This document shows positions 34,610-45,787 of a DNA stretch of 64,000 nt, piece by piece. The position numbers were made by a program, and so were the translations under genes. Source of the stretch: Tretioscincus oriximinensis. Its lineage: Eukaryota; Chordata; Lepidosauria; Squamata; Gymnophthalmidae. Numbering within the stretch: the first letter of the stretch is position 1; every line of letters begins with the position of its first letter. The notes below the pieces were generated by a model, which ran no database searches, was not told the origin of the DNA, and was given only the letters and a program-made list of their open reading frames with translations. The DNA is taken from NCBI GenBank assembly GCA_022410635.1, contig JAJVDF010000002.1, forward strand, positions 6,298,950 through 6,362,949. The letters are read 5' to 3'.

Positions 34610-35050
34610 CAGGGGCAGACTGGCCAGGTACCAGCATTCCCAATAGCAAGTGGAACCCCCTCCCCCCCACTCCCCAGGGTTTACTTGCTTTTTGAAAGTT
34701 GCAGATAACATTGGTCTGTGATGCTTTGCATACATGCGGCAGCCCTAGTAACCGTGCATGCATATGAGAATTCTCATACGCAATGGGCAGAGAATTGGCA
34801 TGTGGCATTAAGAACATACATAAGAACATAAGAACATAAGAAGAGCCATACTGGATCAGGCCACAGCCCATCAAGTCCAGCATTCTGTGTCACACAGAGG
34901 CCCACCAGATGCACCTGGGAAGTCCGAACAGAGGAAAGCAAAATATGCACCTGTTCATGACTCCCTGCAAATGGTATCTCAGGAGTCCTGCTTGCTCCCT
35001 CCCACTGTGTCCAATGGGTAGGGTCCCTTTTGTCTTCTAGTCTGCCACTA
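34610..35050. mobile_element. Possible DNA transposon with nested LINE
   Basis: The start CAGGGGCAGACTGG has an inverted partner CTAGTCTGCCACTA at the right end. Between them an L3-type LINE fragment (34803-34995) is inserted. Target duplications are not clear, so the boundaries are tentative. Confidence 0.4.
34803..34995 (-). mobile_element. CR1/L3-type LINE 3' fragment
   Basis: Several TAAGAACA octamers (34808-34842) lead into the antisense 3' UTR ('agagccatactggatcaggcc', 'gtccagcattctgtgtcacac'), which stops after 'caggagtcctgcttgctcc'. It is close to the family consensus, so the copy is young. Confidence 0.88.
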
Positions 35051-36469
35051 ACAATAACATCTTATAGTGGGATTACTATCTATGTTTGGAGACAACCTAC
35101 GTTTCTTTCAGCAGATGCACTTCCTAGTACTATCCAATGCTCCTTTCCACATTGAGACTTATTATCGTATTTATGTTGGGTTAGTGGCCTGCCATGTACA
35201 TGCGAATGTAGACTATTCCTATGTAGACTCCCTATTCTGGGATGTAACCAAGTGTAAGAGCTGAAAAAGCCCCTTTGTTCTACCAGCGATAAAAGTTACA
35301 GGTAAATAATTTGTACCTTTATTTACCACTGACTCATTTAAAGTACAAAGCAACTTTAAAACTCTCTGTCCTTTCTTGGGGTTTTAGATAGGTAACAGCA
35401 TTTGAAAGATATGCAATCTGTTCCCCAGCTCCCTTTCGCTTTCAAAAATGCTGATTTTAATCTCTANGCATCCCTTACTGAGTTAGTCATGTACAAGAAA
35501 GGCCATTCTGAACTGATAGGATTACCATATGGGAGAGAAGATAGATGTACTATACCTTGCATAGCAGGTAACACCTGCTGGAAATACTTTTTCTTTACAA
35601 CTGCTAAAGGTGTAGCACTGAACTTCCATCCTCTTTCCCATATGTTAACCCTAAAACTGATCGACCCTCCAGCGCTTTTATTTTNCATGCACCTGTCAGA
35701 TACACTCCATATGAAAATGCCTGCATCTTGCACAGGATGTAGATATGGATTTGCAAATAAAAAAATACAAATAAATGTAAATACAAATGCTGGATTCTGT
35801 GGGACTGCAAGCTATATTTGTATTGAATATACCTTTTTAAATTTGCTCATCGCCATACTATCATTTTACAAGAAAGGGGGAAAGAAGTTAGGTATCTATA
35901 CTCTAGGCAACAAATTGTGTAAGTGTGTATGTGTGTGTGNGGGGGACAGTTTCAGCTTAAAAGTGGCACAAACTCCTTCTTTGCTTCTGGCATAAAAATT
36001 CTGAATGTAAAAACACAGACTTTAGTGGCCAAGATGTTTTTATGTATATATCTATCATGGAACCATACACCTGTACACAGAGGGGGTTAATCATATTTTT
36101 CCTCTTCCTTCCTTCTCTCCTCCTTTTCCATTGCTTTCACAATTTTCATGTGAAGAAAGAAACAAAAACTACACCAAATGATAGCAGCCTTAAAACAGCA
36201 AGCTCTCATTCCAGATCTAACAGTGACACCTGCAGTCAAGTTAGACTCATTGATACTCATAGTCATTGATGCAGAAAACCGTCTCGCCCTTGATGAAGTA
36301 GCCGATATATTAAGATACTTACTACATACGAACCAGTGTGCAGTGGAAGCCAGTGGTCAGTGGAACTGATGAGATACGACGCAAGGCAGGTTAATCAGGG
36401 CCAAATAGATAAAACTCAAGATTGGTGTCAAGAAGCAACAGTTAGAGCTGAACAGGGAACAGCTGGTTA
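35051..36469. other. Unannotated tract
   Basis: The open stretch of about 197 codons at 35402-35995 has no domain-like content and contains ambiguous bases. I do not support it as a gene. Confidence 0.4.
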
Positions 36470-36471
36470 AA

Positions 36472-36709
36472 TAAACATAAAAAGAGCCCTGCTGAATCAG
36501 GCCATAGTCCATCTAGTCTAGCATTCATTCTCACACAGTGGCAAAATGCACTTGGGCAGTCTGAAACAGAAGAAGACCAACACTTCACCTGTTCTCAAAT
36601 CCCTTCTAACAGTATTTCACTGCCTATTTTCTCATCCTAATAGCTNCTGATACACCTGACTTCCATTCATTTATCTAATCCTTTCTTGAAACTATCCTGG
36701 CTGCTAATA
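36472..36709 (-). mobile_element. CR1/L3-type LINE 3' fragment
   Basis: 'acataaaaagagccctgctgaatcaggcc' through 'tttatctaatcctttcttgaaactatcctggctgc' is the antisense 3' end plus the last coding residues. It is moderately diverged. Confidence 0.8.
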
Positions 36710-36880
36710 GGCTGACCAGATGACCCCTTTTTGGGGTGCCTCCCGTTTTTTTCTGAGGAAGAAAATATTAAAAAACAAAATATTTTTTGAAAAAAAATCT
36801 TGTTTTGAAAAAAAATCCTCAGAAAAAACTGGGAGGCATCCCAAAAACGGGTTTTCAACTGAAAGGAGATCAAAATAGTC
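36710..36880. mobile_element. Palindromic MITE ('gaccagatgacccc' family)
   Basis: Inverted arms at 36728-36759 and 36816-36847 (tttttggggtgcctcccg... / ...gggaggcatcccaaaaa) enclose an AT-rich loop. The start 'ggctgaccagatgacccc' is shared with the element at 55782. Confidence 0.6.
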
Positions 36881-36945
36881 GATACAAAAGGAAAGCAACT
36901 CTGACTTTTCATTGAAAAAATCAGATATTGAAGCTAAAGCTCATA

Positions 36946-37147
36946 AGCTAGCAGCACTTTGAGACTAACTTGAGAAAAGTGGTTGGCATAAGCTTTCGTA
37001 GACAGGTCTACTTCTTCAGGGCATCTGAAGAAGTAGACCTGTCTACGAAAGCTTATGCCAACCACTTTTTCAAGTTAGTCTCAAAGTGCTGCTAGCTCCT
37101 TTGCTGGACTTTCTGCTAGACTAACACGGCTATTTCTCTGAAATTGA
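36946..37147. mobile_element. Penelope-like inverted dimer, best palindrome
   Basis: The left arm (36946-37019) and right arm (37025-37097) are inverted copies of about 73 bp with about one mismatch and a 5-base hinge. The right copy continues to the family end (agactaacacggctatttctctgaaatt). With exact 12-bp flanking duplications, the dimer appears to have inserted as one unit. There is no coding capacity. Confidence 0.8.
37021..37058 (+). ncRNA. Hammerhead-ribozyme-like motif (best copy)
   Basis: Order: GCAT (37021-37024, helix I), CTGAAGA (37025-37031, catalytic box matching CUGANGA), one extra A, GTAGAC-CT-GTCTAC (perfect 6-bp helix II, 37033-37046), GAAA (37047-37050), GCT, then T as the expected cleavage-site base (37054) and ATGC (37055-37058) closing helix I. 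Helix III is minimal (AGCT), as in very short type I hammerheads that may need to pair as dimers. The extra A after the CTGAAGA box is a departure from the canonical core and may lower or abolish activity. Confidence 0.55.
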
Positions 37148-37149
37148 CT

Positions 37150-37500
37150 AAAGCTCATATTGTTTGGTCATATATTGAAAATAAAATTGATCCCGGTCCT
37201 GAAAAAATATTTAAGAGAAGTGAAAGCAAAGGATGGGATGGACAGCTATGACCTGGTCATACCTTTACTTTTTAAACCATCTTCATTTCATAATCAGCTC
37301 TGAAGAATGAACGTTGACCTTTTTGCTGGACTGAACTTCATTCTTCAGGATTAAAGTAAGGGTGTGGCCATTGTTCATAGCATCATAGAAGCAAGAAACA
37401 TGAACTTGGGCAGACTTTGGGAGGCAATACTAGACAGAAGTGCTATGGTACGTGGAATCATAAAGAGTTGACAGTACTGAACAATTCAGCATCAGAAACA
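37150..37500 (+). mobile_element. BovB/RTE LINE 3' end fragment
   Basis: 'tttggtcatatattgaaaat', 'agcaagaaacatgaacttgggcagactttgggagg' and 'gctatggtacgtggaatcataaagagtt' keep the order of a BovB-type 3' end. It is diverged. Confidence 0.6.
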
Positions 37501-37635
37501 ATGGTAGATAAGACACAAAGGCTATAATTCTACACAAAACTCACGAAAGTTGTCCTGAGTGAACACAGTATACCTTAAAGAGTCCTGAAATGAAATATAT
37601 TCTAACTTTCTGAAAGTAATGGTGATCATTCAGTA

Positions 37636-37799
37636 GAATTGGTGGGCACAGGAGGTGGTGAGTTCCCCTTCAATGTTCATCTTCAAACAGACGTAGTGCA
37701 GCCTTCTGTCTGGAATGGTTTAGTGAATCCTGCATTGGGCAGGGGATTGGATCCAGTGACCCTGGAGGTCCCTTCCAACTCTATAATTCTATGGAGACA

Positions 37800-37839
<40 letters not shown>

Positions 37840-37845
37840 AGGAAA
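37636..37845 (+). mobile_element. CR1 LINE 3' fragment with (GAAA)n end
   Basis: From 'gtggtgagttccccttc' to 'ggaggtcccttccaactctataattctatgg' this is the CR1 3' UTR in sense orientation. The octamer array is replaced by GAAA repeats at 37796-37845. Confidence 0.85.
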
Positions 37846-38464
37846 GAGTGAGCTGAAGATCTGAACCACAATGTATGATGGAATGTTATTCACTAATATA
37901 AGCCAAAGGGAAAATGTCCATCAGACTAATCTGTTAATTGCCAAATTATCTGTGTTATTTCTGTCAATCTAGAATTAAACATGCTGCACAGCAGAAAAAA
38001 AAGGAATAATGACCTAATGTGGAAAAATAACAGCTGTTCTTTTCCTGACTAACTTCTCCAAAAAGGAGCATATTATAATTCAGAAACAAGCAATCTACTC
38101 ATGACACCATTTATGAACTTAGCAATATGAATAACTTTGGCATATGAAGTACATCCTAATTGGGACTTCAGTCCAAGGATGTTTTGGAACTTTCATCCTT
38201 TGTTATTCTTTCTTTTTCAAAGAAAACTATTTGTGCACTAATTGCTAAATGAATGAATGCAATCAAATTTCATTTGACCTTCAATGGCAGATCGTATGCA
38301 TGTATAGAAAAGTTAGGTTCGTGCTCTATGTGCTTCTTCTACCTAAAAGATCTCCAAGCTAAATTAGACAAATGAACCAGCCTGAGATATATAATGCAAT
38401 ATAAACCTTGACATACTGTAACATATGTCAAGTTTATTACAGCAAAAAATATATACATGCAAGG

Positions 38465-38465
<1 letters not shown>
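37846..38465. other. Unannotated AT-rich tract
   Basis: Nothing recognisable. Confidence 0.4.
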
Positions 38466-38545
<80 letters not shown>

Positions 38546-38606
38546 GTAATAATAATAGTAATAATAATAATAATAATAGTAATAATAATAGTAATAATAA
38601 TAATAA
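38466..38606. repeat. (AAT)n microsatellite with AGT interruptions
   Basis: About 140 bp of AAT repeats. AGT replaces AAT at several positions in the right half. Confidence 0.96.
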
Positions 38607-38820
38607 AACTACAAACCATTATTAGTGCCGTACTATGACAAAATAACATTGCTTCTCAAATTCTTATATCCATACCCATCGGTTGTTTTACAAAATCCAC
38701 TGAAATACATACTGCTTCTCTGGGATATCCTTCAACATAAGTTATTCAATAATATGTTTCCAATCCATCTTCAGTCCTGTGCAACAGGACTAACCCACCC
38801 CCAAATGGTAACATTATTAT

Positions 38821-39060
38821 TACTCTATTTCCAGCAAAATAAGACTTACCCTGAAAAATAAGACATAGTAGAGATTTTGCTGAACTGCTAAATATAAGGC
38901 ACCTCAAAAGTAAGATGTAGCAGTTTGTGATGCGCTCCTCCTGGTGGCCGGAAACTGCAATGCCATTCATTTTTGTTCAACAATAAATGTGAATTCTTTT
39001 TCATGGAAAAGTAAGATGTTCCCTGAAAATAAGATGTAGCACATCTTTGGTATGTCCCTT
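38821..39060. mobile_element. MITE of the 'tttccccgaaaataagac' family (uninterrupted copy)
   Basis: It shares the order of the element at 61597: repeated 'aaaataagac', 'ctcctggtggccggaaactgcaat', 'aacaataaatgtgaattctttttcatggaa', then 'ccctgaaaataagatgtagcacatcttt'. Both termini are degraded. Confidence 0.65.
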
Positions 39061-39192
39061 GGAGATGTTTGCCATGGACATTGTAAAGGATGTTTTAGTA
39101 GTTATTAGAAGTTACAGTGCTGATGGATTCTTTGCTGTTATTGTACTGTCCTTTGGTAGAAGGGGCGTTATAAATAAATGTTGTTATTATTA
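39061..39192 (+). mobile_element. L2-like tail remnant
   Basis: 'attgtactgtcctttggtagaaggggcgttataaataaatg' resembles the shared tail followed by ATT repeats. Short and weak. Confidence 0.35.
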
Positions 39193-39382
39193 TTTCATAG
39201 AAACAGCCATTGTTAGTAGGAAGTCTAGCAAGGGGTCCTTCTAGCACTTGGAGACTAGTAGGTGGCATGAGCTTTTATAGACACATTTACTTCTGCATCT
39301 GAAGAAGTAAACGTGTCCACAAAGCTCATGCAACCTACCTTTCTCCTGTTAGTCTCCAAGAGATACAAGCCCCTTGCTGGAT
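39193..39382. mobile_element. Penelope-like inverted dimer
   Basis: Left half 39193-39290 and right half 39295-39382 are inverted relatives, joined at 'ttctgcatctgaagaagtaaac'. ATT-rich sequence on both sides may be a target duplication (ttattattatt). The hinge motif has lost the G of GAAA and has two mismatches in its stem. Confidence 0.7.
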
Positions 39383-39837
39383 TATTATTATTATTGTTAT
39401 TGTTGATGTTGCTGTTATCATCACTCTGTCCCATCCTGACTGGTGGGAAAGGAACAACCTGTAAAACAGCACTATTCTCCTACCTTCCCATCCTTATTTT
39501 GATTCTGTTTCAGCAACCGCCTGGGGTAGGGAAGAAGCAGAAGCTGAGCTGTCAGAGTACAGGAGTGATGTGTTTTTTTAATCTCTGGTTTTGAGCAAGT
39601 TTTCATTTGTGTAAAAACAGGGAGGTCAATCTTTGGAGTTTTCTGCCTCCTCGAGAAGCCAGAATCTCCCCCAAGGTTCAGACATCATGCTGGCAAGGGA
39701 AATCACTGGAGATCCCGTTGTTGCGGCTGGCTTTTTACAGCAGTTTGAATTTCCTCATGTGGAAATTCTTAGGGGTGCAAAATTTCTAAAGGAGAAAAAA
39801 AGGCAGGAATAACTATTGTAGTAATAACTATTAAAGA
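39383..39837. other. Unannotated tract
   Basis: No repeat or gene supported. Confidence 0.4.
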
Positions 39838-39972
39838 AGATGCACCTCTTTAATCTGGCCTTTGGTTGAAGAAATGCCAGATACTGTTTTAATATGGCAG
39901 TTTTATATTTTTGTTTTTATTGTTGGCCACCCTGAGACCTTCAGGTATAGTTAGGGATATATGTCTAAATAA

Positions 39973-40011
<39 letters not shown>

Positions 40012-40100
40012 CATACATACATACATACATACATACATACATACATACATACATACATACATACATACATACATACATACATACATACATACATACATAC
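39838..40100 (+). mobile_element. L2-like LINE 3' end with GATA/CATA microsatellite
   Basis: 'gatgcacctctttaatctggcctttggttgaag' is the coding end, followed by a T-rich UTR and the tail 'ttggccaccctgagaccttcaggtatag'. It then passes into GATA repeats (39975-40010) and a long CATA run (to 40100). Confidence 0.7.
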
Positions 40101-40252
40101 ACAAATGAATGAATAAATAGTGCATCCTCCTCTCAACACAGTAAATCTTCCAGTGTTGGACCTTCTACACATAATGCTCTCATGCACCACAGCATAGAAG
40201 AGCCTGAGAGGGCAGAGGGCTGCTTTGTGAAGGAAGGAAGCAGTATTCATCC

Positions 40253-40553
40253 AGGAAGAAGAAGAAGAGAGTTTTTATACCCTGCTCTTTTCCAGAGCAG
40301 CTTACAGGATTAATTTTCACCCTAAGCCTTACATCTTATTCCATCTTCTCCATCAGGTTAATGATGATACTCATTTATCTAATTGCAAATTATCAGATTA
40401 CAAATTGCCATCTCTTTCGAATAGCTGCGTTGGCTGGAGCTGCAGGCTACTGGAAGGCGCTCACCCTTGCCACGGCCGACATAGGGCTTCGAAAACTGAT
40501 CTCCCAGATGAAAGACTGTCTCCTTAGCGACTGAGCCTTTCCTGCCTTGGCAA
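40253..40553 (-). mobile_element. tRNA-derived SINE (S1 family)
   Basis: The minus-strand A box lies at about 40521-40537 (GGCTCAGTCGCTAAGG), with the B box in 'gttttcgaagccc'. The body contains an internal change ('catcaggttaatgatgata' replaces the usual segment), and the tail is a short TTC run at its left edge. Confidence 0.8.
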
Positions 40554-41194
40554 GCCATCTGCCCCCTCCTNTGCCAAGCATAGAGGACAGTAAGTTGGTA
40601 AACAAAAGTGTTAGTAGGGGTGAGAATTCTGGCCCCTTGCTTAACAGTCTGCTTAACAGTCCAGTAAAGTTCTTTTTCAGAAGTCTTTGCCTTTTTATGT
40701 TTATGTATTTTTGAAGCTGTTGCCTTAGCTGTTCTCTTAGTTATTTAATTTGTTGTAACTGCTGGGGATAATTTCACTTTATGGTTTGCCAGTATTTTAC
40801 TGATATGATTTTTGCAGTATTGTATTTAAGAGATATTCTTCCATTTTGCTTACTTTCTTTTTAGTTAGATTTTGGATTGTGCTGTGAGAGAAATGTGATA
40901 TTTATTATCTGCTTTTATCATTTTCGTAGGTTCTAAGTGTCTTTGAGTAAAAGCAAAAAATTAAAATGAAATGAAAATGAAGGTGCCTTAGGGACCTGGT
41001 CCAATGTGCTTTGTTACACAAGGTATTTTCCCCNAAAAAATAAAAATAGATACAGATTTTGTGCTACTGTACACAGCAATTCCAAGAAAAGNTACTTCAA
41101 GCTGAAGTAGAATGGAGGGAAAATGTTCCTAAATTTAAAAAACGCATCTATATACATATTTGCACTGTGCATCCTTATCGATATTGAGCTTCAT
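40554..41194. other. Unannotated tract
   Basis: T-rich sequence at 40680-40970 may be an old L2-like UTR; no clear tail is present. Confidence 0.35.
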
Positions 41195-41530
41195 AAGTGA
41201 CTGCAGAATAGGTATAAAAAATCATAATCAAAAGTGAGACCCCCAAGGTTTGCTAGAGACAAGCTATGCATAGCAAACTGGGGGCAGGAAATAACAACAG
41301 AAATATATGTGTGAGTGTGATTAGTCAGATCAAGAATAGGGGGGAGGCCATCCCACAACTTGGGGGCTACCACAGTGAAGGCCCTCCCATATGTGCACAC
41401 CCCCATGAATGAGGTGGGACCGTCAAGAATGTCTAAGTGGAAGGATGTGCCTATTGGAAAGAAGTGCAAATAGATAAAAATATTGCAACCAAATATAAGG
41501 TCTCTAGCCAGGCTGGTTTCCACAAAACAT
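41195..41530 (-). mobile_element. Possible LINE coding-end remnant
   Basis: One minus-strand frame reads GRAFTVVAPKLWDGLPP, a pattern like the C-terminal 'FS.APxLWNxLP' motif found at the end of several LINE proteins. Family not determined. Confidence 0.4.
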
Positions 41531-41659
41531 GTGTTCCCCTACTGCTAAGGAGCAAAGACCAGTGTCCTTAAGAGCTGGGCTTCTTAGCAAAGATCCAGTG
41601 GCATCTCCCAACTTAATTGCAGAAATGTGGTGGAATGGAAGCAGTGATGTGAATAGTGA

Positions 41660-41946
41660 AGCTTAGTGTGACATGAATGGCACAGTTGTTAAGAGACGGT
41701 CTCAACTGAGAGACCTGTTCTCGAAGCCCTGTGTTAGCTGNGGAGAGGGATGACNGCCCTCTACTGGTCTCAGCTCTAGCCACCTCAGCTATTTGAAAGT
41801 AGATTTGCAATCTACATTTCAAGTGGATTCATGAGTACCACCACTAATCTGGTGCGGAAGAAGTCTTTGGGCAAAAATCATCCTTGTAAACTGCTCAGAG
41901 TCCCTTCAGATGAGAAGGGTGAGATATTAAAAACAAATGCTTCTTC
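41660..41946 (+). mobile_element. tRNA-derived SINE (S1 family)
   Basis: Head 'aatggcacagttgttaagagac' (A-box-like), 'ttctcgaagccctg' (B-box-like), body, 3' segment 'gtaaactgctcagagtccctt' and a TTCTTCTT end. More diverged than the 16178 copy. Confidence 0.8.
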
Positions 41947-42689
41947 TTAAGTCTGGGAAATGGCACCTTGAATTTTGTTCTAAGTCTGAGGAGAAAGAAT
42001 ATGTGTGGATTAACCTGGGGTAGTAAACTGTGGTAGGCGATCTTGACAATTACATAGGGATTTCTAAACTTATCCTTAACATGGTATTAGTAAAAGATAC
42101 ATTCATTGGCCTTTCTTTTGTCTAACATAAATTGTAAGTTATAGATTTCCACCAGTATGCAGAGCAGGTAGGGATAGATATTTTTTACAGTTTACTGATT
42201 TAAATTTAATTAATTAATTAGCAAATGATTAACAAACATAAAACATACATATGTATTAATGTATGCACCATGATCAAATATAAAATCTTCCCCTTGTGTT
42301 TATCAAGATATTGCTGTTATGTCCAGATAGGATATTCCAGCTGCGGTGGAATTGGCACACATTTGGTATCATTCATGTCCTAGAACACAATAAAGATGTG
42401 AGTTAGCACTAAATATCTCTAGAGCTGTGGAGGGGACCTCTGAGAGAGCTTTTCTCCATTATTGTGCAAGGGACTGCCTATATGGATGTCACTGCTGGAA
42501 GCCATTATCGTAGTGAGAGGCAGCATGCATATGCAGATCCTGAAAATGTTATCCATGCATGTATGCACAATGTGAATTGTGTATTTCTGGAATATTTCAC
42601 TGGTACGAAATACACAACTGCTATGGGCATCACACAAAAAATGCCAACCAGGTGAAGGTAAGTGCTCACCCCATGCCTGGGTAGCAAAT
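41947..42689. other. Unannotated tract
   Basis: No repeat or gene supported. Confidence 0.4.
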
Positions 42690-42766
42690 GATCGCATCAC
42701 TGTGTGAGACAGAATACTGGACTAGAGGGGCTGTGGACTATTCAACAAGGGTCCTGTTATAGACCC
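42690..42766 (+). mobile_element. CR1/L3-type LINE tail fragment
   Basis: 'gtgtgagacagaatactggactagaggggctgtgg' is the conserved 3' UTR phrase. Only about 75 bp remain. Confidence 0.65.
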
Positions 42767-43330
42767 TCTTACACATGACGTGCTAGAAATCACAGTGATT
42801 TTAAAATCTGGAATAACCCAATTGCAAGTCTATGCATATGTACCCTCAGCCTTTCACAAACAAACCATTAGAAAACCTTTAAATTCACGTAGTCCAGACA
42901 GGACGACTAACCAGGAAGTAAATAACTGAGTTGAGCATGCTCAGAATGCGATTTTGCATTGTCCTGTGCAAGCTTCTTCTTGCTGTATCCTAGCATTCCT
43001 CTTAAGGATGGCACATACAAAAAGGCTACCTGGCTGCAGGCGCGGCCATTTCAGAATACGTAGGCAAAAGAATACTGCAGGGCAAAGGATCTTTTCCTTG
43101 GGGGCAATGAGAAAACTCCACTAACGCCTGGCATGGAGTCATTATTATGACACAATCACAGTAGGAAAATCTCGTGTGCCTGCAGCCACATTCCGTATAT
43201 TTATTCCAGAAACCATTTGAGAGGGTGAGTTATATATATGTGTGTTATGCCCAAACTCTGGTCAGTTGTCAGCCTACAGATAACAGCTGCCGCTTGACCC
43301 TGTATGATTCTCACTTCTGCGGATACCGAC
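42767..43330. other. Unannotated tract
   Basis: Nothing supported. Confidence 0.4.
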
Positions 43331-43824
43331 AGCCTTGAAAGATGACGTTTGAGAGGTGATCTGATTGAAGTGTACAAAACCATGCATGGGATGGACAGGG
43401 TGAATAGAGAAAAAATGTTTTCTCTATCACACAACACTAGGACCAGAGGGCATTGCTTGAAACTGATGGGCAGAAAAGTGAGAACAAAGGAAAGTATTTT
43501 TTCACCNAGAAGATCATCGGCCTGTGGAATTTACTTCCTGAAGAGGTGATGGTAGCTAACATCTTGGATAGCTTCAGGACAGGACTGGGCAGGTTTAAGG
43601 ACATCAAAGGTATAAATGGGTACTAGGATGGATGTCTGGATATTACCTCCCGGATGGAGCAACAGGCAGGACTCTTGAAATACCATTTGCAGGGATATTT
43701 CGCATATTTTGCCTCCTTCTGTCCAGACTGCCCAGGTGCATCTGGTGGGCCCCTGTGTGAGACAGGATGCTGGACTAGATGGGCTGTGGCCCCATTCAGT
43801 ACGGCTCTTCATATGTTCTCATGA
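43331..43824 (+). mobile_element. CR1/L3-type LINE 3' fragment
   Basis: It encodes [20 protein letters not shown] and FSLSHNTRTRGHCLKL, then the complete 3' UTR to 'cttcatatgttctcatga'. A frameshift precedes the WNLLPEE region. Confidence 0.88.
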
Positions 43825-45540
43825 CAGGTGACTCCTCCCCTACCCCACAAAAGTGTACAAAACTTTCACTTTCTGATTTTGGTACATTCCAAATTCAAAG
43901 GGCTCTTAATGGCACAGGCATGAATGAGGCCAGACTTTTCCGGTCACTTTGTTAACCTTATTCATGAAAGGTGTTATGCACAATTTCTGTCTCGCGCATT
44001 GGAACCCCAAGAAGAAAATCAGTTATAAGAAGTGGCCCACGGGATTGTAAGAGCAAAGAATTGATTGTAGTTCTTTCCTTTCTGCATCGCTATAAAGGCC
44101 ATTGCTAGGGGCCCTTCACATCATCTGAATATGAACTAACCAGGGGAGGGTGTGCTGAGGAGAACCCTTGATCTATTATTTGTTTTCCCCTTGCACTATT
44201 ATTATTCTGCTTCATCACACCGCCTGCAAAACAGAATAAGCTGCCTGTCAATGCATTACAAAGGGAAACCTCGGCTTTTTCCGATGGAATATGCATATTG
44301 TTGTTGTTATCCATCCAACTGACCCACTTTCCACAGCAGAAAAAGATCCTTGCAAAGTTCAAATATATCATCCCCACCCCCAAACCCTTCATTCCCACGC
44401 AGCTCTCCTGAAAACTTTATGAATTTGGGGCTGTCCTTGTGGATTTGAGCTGGAGCACTCTGATCTGCTTCGTCCTGTATGCAAATGTCCTTCCTCTCTG
44501 TGTGTGTTTGTGTGTGTGTGTTTTAGAATGTACAAAAAGATTTCTTTATAACTTTTCTCAATATTCTGCTGATTGCCAGCTCAGTAGCAGATGTGCTGTG
44601 CTTAATGGTGCATATACAAGAAGCATTCCCTAATCCCTAAATGAACTTCTTATCTCTAAATATATACAGGATAAGCTATATAAACTCCATTTAGCTCCTA
44701 TGCTATTAAATCTACCAGAACTGAAAAGGGAATGAATATTGTTAAACCAAGCACCTGTTACAAAAAAGCATTTTCCTTTCCCTTTTTCTTTTAAATCCCC
44801 AAATACAAAAGCACACTGCTAACAAATCAAAATTATTATTATTTTTTTTAACAAAAAAAGTCAATGCAGATAAGATTGTTTATGCTCATTGACTGCATTT
44901 CACACTTCAGCTCATGGAAATATATAAAAATGGTTTCACTCCCAAGCACGAGAGCAAAAGTCACTGGCGGCGCAAGGTGTATATGTGAACAGGGGAAGGA
45001 TGAGGGTAAGAAGATCCAACAGTGCAGACACAGTACTGGATGGGCTTTCTGCCCAGTGTACATAATGGGGCAGATGGGGAGAAAGAGCAGTAAATTGACC
45101 TGCATGAGTCAGAGAACGTGGAATAAGTAGTGATGATAAATTGCTTCTCTGATTCGATCTACTACCGGAATGCAGAAAATAGTTGCATCCAGAGAGCTGC
45201 TTTTCGTAGTACTACATCTTTATATAACCCTGTAAAGGACTTCTGATAAGCTCGTTGCATTCTGTACTGTAGAAGGTGCTCCACAAACCCTAAACTATGT
45301 GCCTCCCTTTCCTAGGGTTGTTTGCAAAGGTTCCCCCTAGAGAAAGGCTTTTTCCTTCTTTTCCCTGTCAGAGTTTCAGCGACATTTCAGCACTCTGGAT
45401 AGTGCCCCTGAGATGTGACTGCAGATCTGGCATCTTTTCAGGGCCCTTGAAAGCTCTTGTGACAGTCGTAAAATGCTAAATATATATTGTACTAGCAGCA
45501 TAAAACCCAGCCTCAGTGTCTGAAATAAGGTGAGGCGTTC
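43825..45540. other. Repeat-poor tract
   Basis: About 1.7 kb with no transposon recognised, apart from a short GT run at 44499-44521. Candidate conserved non-coding DNA. It includes one copy of a 30-bp near-duplicate (44941-44970). Confidence 0.4.
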
Positions 45541-45787
45541 CAGCCTCCCTTCACCCGTCCCCCTCCCTTCCCCATCCTTTACTATGCCTCCCCTCCACCT
45601 TCCCTCCCCCCTCCCCCTCCCTTCCCCCTCCCCCTCCCTTTCCCTTATTCTCTTCCTCCTCTCTTCCCGTCTCCCTCCTCCCCTTTCTTCCTCCTCCTCT
45701 TCCTCTGCCTTCTTCCATCTTTCCTCCTCCTCTCTCTCCCCCTCCTGTCCTCCCTCCCCATTCCCTCCCACTTCCTTCCTCTCTCAC
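45541..45787. repeat. Polypyrimidine (C/T) tract
   Basis: About 245 bp is almost pure C and T on the plus strand, with many CCC and CCCC runs. The minus strand is correspondingly G-rich with closely spaced G-runs. Arg/Gly/Glu-rich and Pro/Ser-rich frames overlapping it are composition artefacts. Confidence 0.93.

Larger units (their letters stand above)
36934..37159. repeat. 12-bp target-site duplication around Penelope-like dimer
   Basis: ctaaagctcata occurs at 36934-36945 and 37148-37159, exactly at the edges of the inverted unit. Confidence 0.75.

Noticed and set aside
35402..35995. 197-codon open stretch
   Set aside because: It contains ambiguous bases, has no recognisable motif, and the opposite frames are equally open. 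No splice or promoter context.
38408..38649. Poly-Ile/Asn frames
   Set aside because: Translation of the (AAT)n microsatellite.
39970..40100. CRISPR-like or satellite array
   Set aside because: It is a plain GATA/CATA tetranucleotide microsatellite without spacers.
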